This document shows positions 6,839 through 14,308 of a stretch of 22,268 nucleotides of DNA, piece by piece. The stretch's first letter is position 1, and every line of letters begins with the position of its first letter. Origin of the DNA: an uncultured Verrucomicrobium sp. GTDB taxonomy: Bacteria; Verrucomicrobiota; Verrucomicrobiia; Methylacidiphilales; GAS474. Under the pieces are notes generated by a model. It did no database searches. It saw nothing but the letters and a program-made list of their open reading frames with translations, and was not told where the DNA came from. The stretch covers positions 1 to 22,268 of the forward strand of contig CAISZB010000513.1 of the NCBI GenBank assembly GCA_903889845.1. Reading direction: 5' to 3'. The position numbers and the translations under genes were made by a program.

Positions 6839-8133
6839 GCCTCGGCAGTGTGGGTTTCGCCGGGATGACCCACCTCGGCGTCCTCTACGGGACCGCGACG
6901 GCGGCGAAGGGATTTCCCGTCGTCGCCTTCGATCCCGATCCCGCCCTCGCCGTCCGGCTGCGGGAGGGGACCTTCCCCGTCAGCGAACCCGGCCTCGCCG
7001 AGTGTTGGAACGAATGCCGCGAGCGGATCGCCTACACCGCCGCCGCCGCCGACCTCGGCGCCTGCCCCCTCGTCTTCGTCTCCCTCGACGTCGCCACCGA
7101 CGACACCCACCGGAGCGACCTCGCACCGCTCCGCGCCCTTATCGCTACCGTCGTCCCCGCGCTGGGGGAGGGGGCCGTCCTCGTCCTCCTGAACCAGGTC
7201 CCGCCGGGCTTCACCCAGGGCATCGCCGACCTCTACCGGGAAACCTTCGCCGCGCGGCGGATCACCCTCATCTACCAGGTCGAGACCCTCATCTTCGGCC
7301 GCGCCGTCGAGCGGGCCCTCCATCCCGAGCGTTACATCATCGGCCTCGCCGATCCCGATCTCGCAAAAGCCCCGCTGCCCGCCGCCTACCGCGCCTGGCT
7401 CGACGCCTTCGGCTGCCCCCTCGTCCCCATGCGCTACGCGAGCGCCGAGCTGGCGAAGACCGCGATCAACTTCTTCCTCGTCTCCACCGTCACGACGACG
7501 AACCTCCTGGCCGAGCTGTGCGAGGCCGTCGGCGCCGACTGGGGGGAGATCGTCCCCGCCCTCCAGCTCGACAAGCGGATCGGTCCCCACGCCTACCTCA
7601 AGCCCGGCCTGGGCATCAGCGGCGGCAACCTCCCGCGCGACCTCGTCACCCTCCGCGGCCTCTCCCAAAAGCACGGCACCGAGGCCCGCCTCATCGACGC
7701 CTGGATCGCCGACAGCGACCACCGCCGCGACTGGGCCCTGCGGAAACTGCGGCAGACCCTCCCGCCACCGCAGACCGTCGCCGTCTGGGGCCTCGCCTAC
7801 ATCGCGCACACCGCCTCGATCAAGAACTCGGCCGGCGTCGCCCTCGTCCGCGCCCTCTCCGGGGAGCAGATCGTCCTGCGCGCCTACGATCCGCAGGTGA
7901 AGGCCCTTCCCGCCGATTGCCGGGCGGAGCTCGCCGCTTCCGCCCTTGACGCCCTCGCCGGGGCCGACATCCTGGCCGTCATGACCCCGTGGCCCGAGTT
8001 CGCCCAGGTTCCCCCCGCCGAGATCGCCGCCCGGTTGCAGGGGAAAACGATCCTCGACCCCCTGGGCACCCTAGACGAACAGGCCTGCCGCGCCGCCGGA
8101 CTCGACGTCCGCCGGATCGGGAAAGCCGCTTAA
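6835..8133 (+). CDS. UDP-glucose/GDP-mannose dehydrogenase-like protein without the catalytic Cys
   Basis: The 432-residue length and three-part layout match nucleotide-sugar 6-dehydrogenases, which oxidise C6-OH to a carboxylate using NAD. Seen: an N-terminal nucleotide-binding loop VGFAGMTHLG (6-15), Glu150 in YQVETL at the position of the conserved PEF Glu, HPERYIIG (163-170), Lys208 in AELAKTAINFF at the conserved Lys, and a C-terminal domain with VAVWGLAY (315-322). The key motif, normally G-F/I-G-G-S-C-F-P-K-D, reads GLGISGGNLPRD (258-269): Asn265 stands where the nucleophilic Cys should be. Without Cys the thiohemiacetal route to an acid is not possible as known, so it may do a two-electron oxidation, another redox step, or only bind. 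The start overlaps the Gfo/Idh stop, with GGAG seven bases upstream. Confidence 0.82.
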   Translation: MSLGSVGFAGMTHLGVLYGTATAAKGFPVVAFDPDPALAVRLREGTFPVSEPGLAECWNECRERIAYTAAAADLGACPLVFVSLDVATDDTHRSDLAPLRALIATVVPALGEGAVLVLLNQVPPGFTQGIADLYRETFAARRITLIYQVETLIFGRAVERALHPERYIIGLADPDLAKAPLPAAYRAWLDAFGCPLVPMRYASAELAKTAINFFLVSTVTTTNLLAELCEAVGADWGEIVPALQLDKRIGPHAYLKPGLGISGGNLPRDLVTLRGLSQKHGTEARLIDAWIADSDHRRDWALRKLRQTLPPPQTVAVWGLAYIAHTASIKNSAGVALVRALSGEQIVLRAYDPQVKALPADCRAELAASALDALAGADILAVMTPWPEFAQVPPAEIAARLQGKTILDPLGTLDEQACRAAGLDVRRIGKAA

Positions 8134-8154
8134 CTCCTCCCTCCCCCCTTTCCC

Positions 8155-9048
8155 ATGCTGACCCACACCCTGTCCCAACCGACCGCGCCGCAGCGCGTCG
8201 TCGTCCTCGGCGCCAACGGCTTCGTCTCCGGCGAACTCGTCCGCCGCCTGCAGGAGCAGGGCGTCCCCGTCCTCCCCCTGGGCCGGAACGAACTCGACCT
8301 CCTCTCCCCCGACGCCGCGGCGAACCTCGCCCCCCACCTCCGGCCCGACGACGCCCTCGTCTTCGTCTCCGCCCTCGCCCCGTGCAAGAACCCGGCGATG
8401 CTCGCGCAGAACCTCGCCATGGCGAACGCCGTCGCCGCCGCGCTGAAGGAGCGGCCCGTCGCCCACGTCGTCTACGTCAGCTCCGACGCCGTCTACATGG
8501 ACATCGCCGAACCGATGACCGAGGCCACCCCCGCCGCCCCCGGCTCCCTCCACGGCGTCATGCACCTCGCCCGGGAACTGATCCTCCAGTCGGAGCTGGG
8601 AGGGAAAGTCCCCCTCGCCCTCCTCCGCCCCACCCTCATCTACGGCGCCCGCGACCCCCACAATGGCTACGGCCCGAACCGCTTCGCCCGCCTCGCGGCG
8701 AAGGGGGAGGAAATCGTCTTCTTCGGCAACGGCGAGGAGCGGCGCGACCACGTCTCGATCGCCGACGTCGGGGCGCTGCTCGTCGGCATCCTCTTCCGCC
8801 GCAGCACCGGCATCCTCAACGCCGTCAGCGGCGAAGTCGTCTCCTTCCGCGAAGCCGCCGAGTGGATCGTGAAGGAATCGGGCAGTAAGAGCGTCCTGCG
8901 CGCCACCCCCCGCAGCGGCCCCATGCCCCACAACGGCTACCGCGCCTTCGACCCCGCCGCCCGCCGCGCCGCCTTCCCCGAAATCCCCGTCACCCCATGG
9001 CGGGAAGGACTCCGAACTTTGACGATATCGATACTTCGACCTCTTTAG
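8155..9048 (+). CDS. SDR-family NAD(P)-binding protein with altered catalytic residues
   Basis: The 297-residue protein is an extended-SDR homologue: cofactor loop LGANGFVSG (18-26), VSSDAVY (108-114), LLRPTLIYG (156-164), and a FFGNGEERRDHVSIADV block (189-205) as in NDP-sugar epimerases and reductases. Where YGxSK is expected after the SSDAVY strand, the sequence reads HGVMH (133-137), so His occupies both the catalytic Tyr and Lys positions. It could be a divergent enzyme, a binding partner, or an epimerase with another mechanism. The C/T-rich leader before its ATG has no Shine-Dalgarno box. The last codons run into AT-rich DNA, where the composition of the cluster changes sharply, so its C-terminus may be affected by an insertion or recombination boundary. 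Confidence 0.78.
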   Translation: MLTHTLSQPTAPQRVVVLGANGFVSGELVRRLQEQGVPVLPLGRNELDLLSPDAAANLAPHLRPDDALVFVSALAPCKNPAMLAQNLAMANAVAAALKERPVAHVVYVSSDAVYMDIAEPMTEATPAAPGSLHGVMHLARELILQSELGGKVPLALLRPTLIYGARDPHNGYGPNRFARLAAKGEEIVFFGNGEERRDHVSIADVGALLVGILFRRSTGILNAVSGEVVSFREAAEWIVKESGSKSVLRATPRSGPMPHNGYRAFDPAARRAAFPEIPVTPWREGLRTLTISILRPL

Positions 9049-9168
9049 AGTCTTATATAAAAAGGTTCGATTCGCACCCCCACCCTGGCTCCCGAGAAGA
9101 GAAAGCGAAAGACACCCCCTTTTTTTGCGTTGCTCCTGACTTATTTTCCGAAGAGTGTACCTCTCTCC
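9019..9168 (+). promoter_or_regulatory. AT-rich gap, possible promoter (weak)
   Basis: An abrupt AT-rich stretch covers the end of the SDR gene and the gap after it. TTGACG at 9019-9024 resembles a -35 box, and TTATATAAAAAGG follows from 9053, but no pair of boxes has ideal spacing. The region could hold a promoter for the decoration genes downstream. It also marks the change in base composition. I see no terminator-like hairpin of note here. Confidence 0.22.
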
Positions 9169-9816
9169 ATGGCATCAACACCCCTTCTTGAAAAAGCACG
9201 CCCCCTGATGAAAAAGGCCTTTCTGGGATTCCTTTTACTTCTCTTGCTTCCTTATTGCTGGATCTTGCTTCTCGGAATTCATTCCTTCTTTCACTCCGTA
9301 GCCTATGTCCCCGCACAGACGACCGCCGTCCCGGTCGATTCTGCGACGACCACCCATATCGACATCGGCAAGCCTCTCACTTATCCGGAGGCCTACGACC
9401 TCGTCAGTAAAATCCGTCTGTTTGCTACTTATCGACATCCGTCCGTCATGGCGCGTCTCTTTAGTGAAGATGCTTCCATCATTATCCAGCTTCCAGACAA
9501 AGCCCTCACACAATACGCCGCTCTTTTACCCAAATCGATCCTCCGCCATGGAGGACGCCTATTCCTCTCGAAGCCCCAAGTCATCGACTTTTTCAACCAT
9601 GCCAACTTCATTCTCCCCTACCTCACACTTGTAAGAAATGATCCCGACGTCATCGTCAATCATCAGAACAACACCGCCTACATTCATATTCAGGGGACGG
9701 AACAGATCCATGCGCTCGGGTTTTCCGTGGAACAGCCTTTCGAGGAAGACCTCATCCTGTCTCGCGACAAGGACGGCCAAGTCCGCATCGCCACTTACGC
9801 CATGTTTCTCCGATAA
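9169..9816 (+). CDS. Small membrane-anchored protein of unknown function
   Basis: I do not recognise this 215-residue protein. After a short basic N-terminus, residues about 14-40 form one hydrophobic segment (KKAFLGFLLLLLLPYCWILL), predicted as a signal anchor. The rest is a soluble domain of mixed alpha/beta type, probably outside the cytoplasmic membrane. It has alternating polar and hydrophobic strands near the C-terminus (AYIHIQGTEQIHALGF, LILSRDKDGQVRIATYAMFL), recalling small NTF2-like or nuclear-transport-factor folds, though that is only an impression. The ATG at 9169 is chosen because it follows the same C/T-rich leader seen before other genes here; a TTG at 9130 and an ATG at 9208 are alternatives. 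The DNA is clearly lower in GC than the cassette upstream. Confidence 0.6.
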   Translation: MASTPLLEKARPLMKKAFLGFLLLLLLPYCWILLLGIHSFFHSVAYVPAQTTAVPVDSATTTHIDIGKPLTYPEAYDLVSKIRLFATYRHPSVMARLFSEDASIIIQLPDKALTQYAALLPKSILRHGGRLFLSKPQVIDFFNHANFILPYLTLVRNDPDVIVNHQNNTAYIHIQGTEQIHALGFSVEQPFEEDLILSRDKDGQVRIATYAMFLR

Positions 9817-9827
9817 CCTTTTTCGTC

Positions 9828-11354
9828 ATGTCTTCCGTAGATATCCCCGAGAAAGCAGCCCCCCCGTTTCCCCCAGACGATCCTGTAAATAGCCAGACTC
9901 AAGCGACTCCAGACGTTTGCCACCTGCGTGCCCTGCTCCACGGCCCAGGCCAGGATCTCCGCGCCATTCCCTTCAGCTTATTATTCAAGCTTCTCTTTCG
10001 AAAATGCCGTATCACCGCGGCCTACTTAAGGGCCTTCTTTGGGAACAATTTTGAACCTCTGGCCGCCCTCTTGGTCCACTGGGGGCACTACCGGATCGCC
10101 CATTGGTTCATCCGCACGGTCAAGGCCCCTCGATTTCTCGAACGAAAGGCCTATGAAAAATTCTTTATAGGTGACCATGAAGACTTTCATCGTCTCGGCC
10201 TTCTCATAAACGAAGCGCGCGCCGAGGATGCGGCCCGGACTGGCCTCGATTTCGACCAGAGACACTACCTCGGCCCCTTTTACGGCGACACCATCGGCTA
10301 TATCGCTCTTCTTGGCTACTACATCCAGATGCAGAGACTATGGGGCCCACCCGGCGTCAAAAATATCTTCTGCCTCAACCCCAAGCGAATCGCCAATCGC
10401 CATTTGTTCGGCTACATGGCCCCCTTTCTTGATGTCGTCACCGATCCGGCAATCCAAAAGACCTATCGCCCCGCGCTTGAGCACATGCAGATCGTGTCCC
10501 TCGTGCGTGCGCAGGGAGAATGGAAAAACTTCTACGTCGCCGCTTCCCAGGCCCACATCCAGTGGGCCGAACAAAAGCTTCCTCCCCTCCTTCAACTTCG
10601 GAACGAAGACGTTGAATACGGTTGGGAAAACCTCGCCATACTGGGCGTCCCCAAGGGAAACTGGTTCGTTATCCTCCATGTCCGGGAAAGCGGCTTCTAT
10701 CGAGGAACCGCCTCGGAATCAACGGATAAAATCATCGCGACCCGCAACGCCAGCATCGATGATTACCTTCCGGCGGCTCGGGAAATCATCGCCCGAGGCG
10801 GCTTCGTCATCCGCATCGGCGACCCTTCGATGAAGCCTCTTCCCGCAGACATCCCCGGCCTCATCGACTACGCCCATAGCCCGCTCAAATCGGAACGCAT
10901 GGACGTTTTTCTGTTCGGGGCGGCCCGGTTCTTTCTCTGCACCAACTCGGGTCCCTCAGCCGTTCCGGGCCATTTCGGCATTCCCTGTCTTCACACCAAC
11001 TGGCTCCCGCTCAGCCATCATTACGGACATCCTCACGACATCCTTCTCCCGCGTCTCGTCGAAGACTGCTCAACGGGCCGGATACTCACCTTCGAAGAAA
11101 TGATATCCTCCCGAGTCGGCCACGCTCTGGCCATGACTCCGGAGGACGATGGCTTCCGTTATCTTCCGAACACCCCGGAAGAGCTCCTTGAAGGCGTCCG
11201 GGACATGTTTGAAGCCCTCGAAAACGGTACCGTCCGACGCCGCGAGCAACAGCGCCACATGGACTCCTTCATCCAACTCTGCCAGAAACACCAGTTCCGC
11301 TGGCAGACCACTCCATGTGGCAGCTTCCTGATGCGCCATCGGCATCTGCTCTAA
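9828..11354 (+). CDS. Putative glycosyltransferase, TIGR04372-like (copy 1)
   Basis: This 508-residue protein resembles the putative-glycosyltransferase family TIGR04372, as I recall its conserved blocks. Visible marks are GDTIGYIALLGYY in the N-terminal half, HVRESGFYRG (284-293), a GGFVIRIGDPSM strand-loop, SPLKSERMDVFLFGA, and FFLCTNSGPSAVP. The TNSGP loop recalls the D-S-G-P nucleotide-sugar site of GT9 and other GT-B enzymes, so a GT-B fold is plausible. There are no clear membrane segments apart from short hydrophobic patches. A second copy follows after 10 bases, and a GT2 enzyme follows that. It probably adds one sugar to the growing glycan, but donor and acceptor are unknown. Its ATG follows a C/T-rich leader. 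Confidence 0.65.
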   Translation: MSSVDIPEKAAPPFPPDDPVNSQTQATPDVCHLRALLHGPGQDLRAIPFSLLFKLLFRKCRITAAYLRAFFGNNFEPLAALLVHWGHYRIAHWFIRTVKAPRFLERKAYEKFFIGDHEDFHRLGLLINEARAEDAARTGLDFDQRHYLGPFYGDTIGYIALLGYYIQMQRLWGPPGVKNIFCLNPKRIANRHLFGYMAPFLDVVTDPAIQKTYRPALEHMQIVSLVRAQGEWKNFYVAASQAHIQWAEQKLPPLLQLRNEDVEYGWENLAILGVPKGNWFVILHVRESGFYRGTASESTDKIIATRNASIDDYLPAAREIIARGGFVIRIGDPSMKPLPADIPGLIDYAHSPLKSERMDVFLFGAARFFLCTNSGPSAVPGHFGIPCLHTNWLPLSHHYGHPHDILLPRLVEDCSTGRILTFEEMISSRVGHALAMTPEDDGFRYLPNTPEELLEGVRDMFEALENGTVRRREQQRHMDSFIQLCQKHQFRWQTTPCGSFLMRHRHLL

Positions 11355-11364
11355 CTCTCTCCGC

Positions 11365-12816
11365 ATGCCAATTTCCCCCTCCCGCCCGGCCTGCTCCCCC
11401 CAAGAGGAGCCCCTCCACGCCCTGCTCCAGGGCCCCCGGCATGAGCTCCACCGCATCCCCTATTCCCTCCTCCTCAAACTCATCTGCAGGAAATGTCTCC
11501 TTGCCCTCCGGGCACAGGCCTCTTGCTTCCGCCTCGGCTGCGCCCTGTTCCTCGTCGTCCTGAGGCAATATGGCCTCGCCTCTCTCTTTCTGAAAGGCGA
11601 TCGCCTGCGAGCAGTCATTCATGACAGCTTCCTCCAAGGGCACCCCATCCGGTTGCGCCTGTGCACCCGCCTCCATCACCATCTGCGCCGTTCCCGCAAC
11701 CAGGCATCCGAAGGATGTTACCACCTCGGGACCTTCTTCCAGACAACCATCGGCTACATCGCCCTCCTTGGATTCTACGTCCAGCTCCAGCACCTCCAGG
11801 GACGCAAGGACGTCAAAAACGTCCTTTTCTTCGACCCAGAAAAAAAGATCGCCAACCGGCATCTCCTTGACTACCTCATCCCCTTCTTTGAAGTTGTCTC
11901 CGATCCTGCCGAGAGGAGTGACGCCCGGCGAAGCGGCGGGGGCCTGGAAATGTGCAATTTCCTTGAAGTGAATGGACGATGGGAGGACTTCTACTCGACG
12001 GTGTCCAAAGCCCAAACCCAGTGGGAGACAAGCAAAAAGCCCCTGCTTTCCCTTCGTGAGGAAGACATCGCCCTCGGTTGGGAGACCCTCGCTTCTCTCG
12101 GGATTCCGCAAGGAAGCTGGTTCGTCACCCTGCACGTCCGGGAAAGCGGCTTTTACCAGGGGACCGCGTCCGAGGTCCATGAAAGCTTCAACGGCGCCCG
12201 CAATTCGAACCTCACGGACTACCTTCCCGCCGTCCGGGAAATCACCTCCCGAGGAGGGTATGTCGTCCGCATTGGCGACCCGACCATGCAACCCTGCCCC
12301 TCCCTGCCCGGCCTCATCGACTATGCGCGGAGCCCCTTGAAATCGGAGCGGATGGACGTCTTTTTTCTCGGAGCGCCCCGCTTCTTCCTCGGTACGAATT
12401 CCGGGCCCTTCGCCGTGCCCTGCCTCTTCGACGTCCCCCTCCTCCTAACTAATTGGCACCCCTTGAGCAACCACTACGGCCATCGCAACACCCTCCTCCT
12501 TCCCCGCCTCGTCCAAAACCATGAAACGGGCCGCGTCCTGACCTTCCGGGAACTCCTCCGTTCCCGCTTCGCCCACGCCCAAACCCTCGATCCCATCCCC
12601 GACAAACACAGCTTCCTCCCCAACACGGAAGAAGAGATCCTGGAAGCCACGCGGGACATGCTTGCCCTTCTGGACGGACAACATCAGGGACGCTCGGGAG
12701 AAAAAGCCAAGCACCTCCAGGCCCGTTTCGCAGCCCTCTGCAAGGAGACCGGCTTCCGCTGGTCCGTCTCCCTTCCCGACAGCTTCCTTCTTGCCCACGC
12801 CGAACTGCTCGACTAA
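11365..12816 (+). CDS. Putative glycosyltransferase, TIGR04372-like (copy 2)
   Basis: This 483-residue paralogue of the preceding gene repeats its blocks in the same order: TTIGYIALLGFY, HVRESGFYQG (from residue 257), GGYVVRIGDPTM, SPLKSERMDVFFLGA and FFLGTNSGPFAVP. The N-terminal 100 residues also align in part (EEPLHALLQGP and a K-L-x-x-R-K-C motif), so the duplication covers the whole gene. Between the TIGYIALLG block and the start, copy 2 is shorter and richer in Arg/His, and it has diverged most there. A tandem copy points to two similar linkages made with different donors or acceptors. The family call rests on remembered motifs; an enzymatic role is inference. Confidence 0.65.
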   Translation: MPISPSRPACSPQEEPLHALLQGPRHELHRIPYSLLLKLICRKCLLALRAQASCFRLGCALFLVVLRQYGLASLFLKGDRLRAVIHDSFLQGHPIRLRLCTRLHHHLRRSRNQASEGCYHLGTFFQTTIGYIALLGFYVQLQHLQGRKDVKNVLFFDPEKKIANRHLLDYLIPFFEVVSDPAERSDARRSGGGLEMCNFLEVNGRWEDFYSTVSKAQTQWETSKKPLLSLREEDIALGWETLASLGIPQGSWFVTLHVRESGFYQGTASEVHESFNGARNSNLTDYLPAVREITSRGGYVVRIGDPTMQPCPSLPGLIDYARSPLKSERMDVFFLGAPRFFLGTNSGPFAVPCLFDVPLLLTNWHPLSNHYGHRNTLLLPRLVQNHETGRVLTFRELLRSRFAHAQTLDPIPDKHSFLPNTEEEILEATRDMLALLDGQHQGRSGEKAKHLQARFAALCKETGFRWSVSLPDSFLLAHAELLD

Positions 12817-12837
12817 TTCTCCCCCTTCTCCCTCCCC

Positions 12838-14214
12838 ATGAACGCCTCTCGCCAGTCCCCCCCGAGCGTCGGCGTCTTCTTTCCCAACTACAATCACGCT
12901 CCCTATCTGCGCCAATCGCTCGGGGCCATGCTCCACCAACTCGACCACATCGACCACCTCCTCGTCATCGACGACGGCTCCAAGGACGGTAGTCAGGCGA
13001 TCATCCAGGAACTCACGGCCCCATTCAAAGGAGAACGTCGCCTCGAAATCCTTATCAAACCCGAGAACAAGGGCATTTTCGACTCCCACCGGATCGCCCT
13101 CGAAAAAATCCAGACCCGCTTCCTCTATTCCGCCGCAGCCGACGACTACGTCCTCGACGGTTTCTTCCAGGATTCCCTTGCCCTCCTGGCCGACCATCCC
13201 GAGGCCGGCCTCTGTTTCAGCAACGCCTGGGTCAAGGACGAGGCCAGTGGACGCTTCTATTCCCAAGACCTTGACCTTGGCGACACCCCTCGCTTTGTCT
13301 CTCCAGAGGAATTTCACGTCCTTCTGAGGCGAAGGGAGAGCTTCCTCATCCCCCCCCACTCAACCCTGTTGAACCGAACCGCCCTTGAAGCCATCGGCGG
13401 CTTCCCTGCGGAACTCAAGTGGCACACCGACTGGTTCACCTACAACGCCATCGCCCTGAGATACGGTTTCTGTCACCTCCCGAGGCGAAAGACCGTTTTC
13501 CGCCTCCTCCCCACGGCCATGAGCTCCATCAGCGCCGCAAGTTCCCCAGCCAAGCGGCGGGAGCGCGATGGCATCCTCGCCTCCTTCCTCGACCTCATCG
13601 GGCAGCCTCGCAATGCCGACGTGCGGGAAGCCTTTCGCCTCCCCTCCCTCCTTGAACTCACACCCGGCACCCGGCGGCGGCTCCTTCTCAAAAGCCTCCT
13701 CAAACCCTCCCGTTGGTGGTTCCCCTCCCGACCTCTCCTCTCCGCCCTGGTGCGCAACGCAGTACGGAAACCTCTCTGGAACCTCGTCTGGCCGATCCTG
13801 AAAGCCCTGGGTCCCGGCAAGAAAGCCGTCGCTCTCCGCCTCGCTGTCCTGCGCCACTTCGGTGCCACGATCGAGGGGAAGCCCCACATCCGCCCCGGCG
13901 TCTCCCTCGACCATCCCTGGAACCTTTCCCTCGGTGACGGCTCCTTCCTTTCCCACGGCGTCCGGCTCCAGACCGGGAACGCCCGCATCGAGATCGGCCC
14001 CGGCGCCCTCATCGACCGGGACGTCACCTTCTTCGCCGCCGCATGGAAAGAGCAGTCCGGCGTCCTCCACTGGGTCGCCGCGCCCATCCTCATCGGGGCC
14101 CGGTCCTACGTGGGCCCCCAGTCCCTCCTCCTCGCGGGCACACGTGTCGCCGCCGGTCAAGCTGTCCCTCCGCGAAGCGTCCTGGATGCTCCGCTCGCCG
14201 CCCCTGCCGACTGA
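12838..14214 (+). CDS. GT2 glycosyltransferase fused to a hexapeptide-repeat (WcaF-like) domain
   Basis: The 458-residue protein has two parts. Residues about 10-215 form a GT-A family 2 domain: VFFPNYNHAPYL (13-24), LVIDDGSKDGS (42-52), PENKGI (75-80), AADDYV (100-105; the metal-binding Asp pair), and a late W/D patch KWHTDWF (194-200). Residues about 305-450 form a left-handed beta-helix like the WcaF/Maa type acyltransferases: RKPLWNLVWPI (310-320), LRHFGATIEGKPHI (338-351), DHPWNLSLGDGSFL (358-371), then IEIGPGALI and PILIGARSYVG. The acyltransferase catalytic His (TGSHD in WcaF) has no equivalent; the place reads FFAAAW (398-403). The beta-helix half may be non-catalytic, for example for trimerisation. 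Such a fusion is unusual. It starts behind a long C/T tract. Confidence 0.78.
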   Translation: MNASRQSPPSVGVFFPNYNHAPYLRQSLGAMLHQLDHIDHLLVIDDGSKDGSQAIIQELTAPFKGERRLEILIKPENKGIFDSHRIALEKIQTRFLYSAAADDYVLDGFFQDSLALLADHPEAGLCFSNAWVKDEASGRFYSQDLDLGDTPRFVSPEEFHVLLRRRESFLIPPHSTLLNRTALEAIGGFPAELKWHTDWFTYNAIALRYGFCHLPRRKTVFRLLPTAMSSISAASSPAKRRERDGILASFLDLIGQPRNADVREAFRLPSLLELTPGTRRRLLLKSLLKPSRWWFPSRPLLSALVRNAVRKPLWNLVWPILKALGPGKKAVALRLAVLRHFGATIEGKPHIRPGVSLDHPWNLSLGDGSFLSHGVRLQTGNARIEIGPGALIDRDVTFFAAAWKEQSGVLHWVAAPILIGARSYVGPQSLLLAGTRVAAGQAVPPRSVLDAPLAAPAD

Positions 14215-14308
14215 TGATCCCTCACCCCGACTGCCACCCGCCCTGCCGCCTGTCCTCACGCTTCGAATTTGCTAGTAAATCCTCCAAAAATTCTGGCAAA
14301 TAGTCCCT

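Noticed and set aside
9053..9065. TTATATAAAAAGG as a strong sigma-70 -10 box
   Set aside because: No -35-like sequence stands at a suitable distance; TTGACG at 9019 is too far away. Kept only as a weak candidate.
9130..9168. TTG at 9130 as start of the membrane protein
   Set aside because: It adds 13 residues ahead of the ATG at 9169, which has the C/T-rich leader typical of this cluster; no ribosome-binding site supports the TTG.
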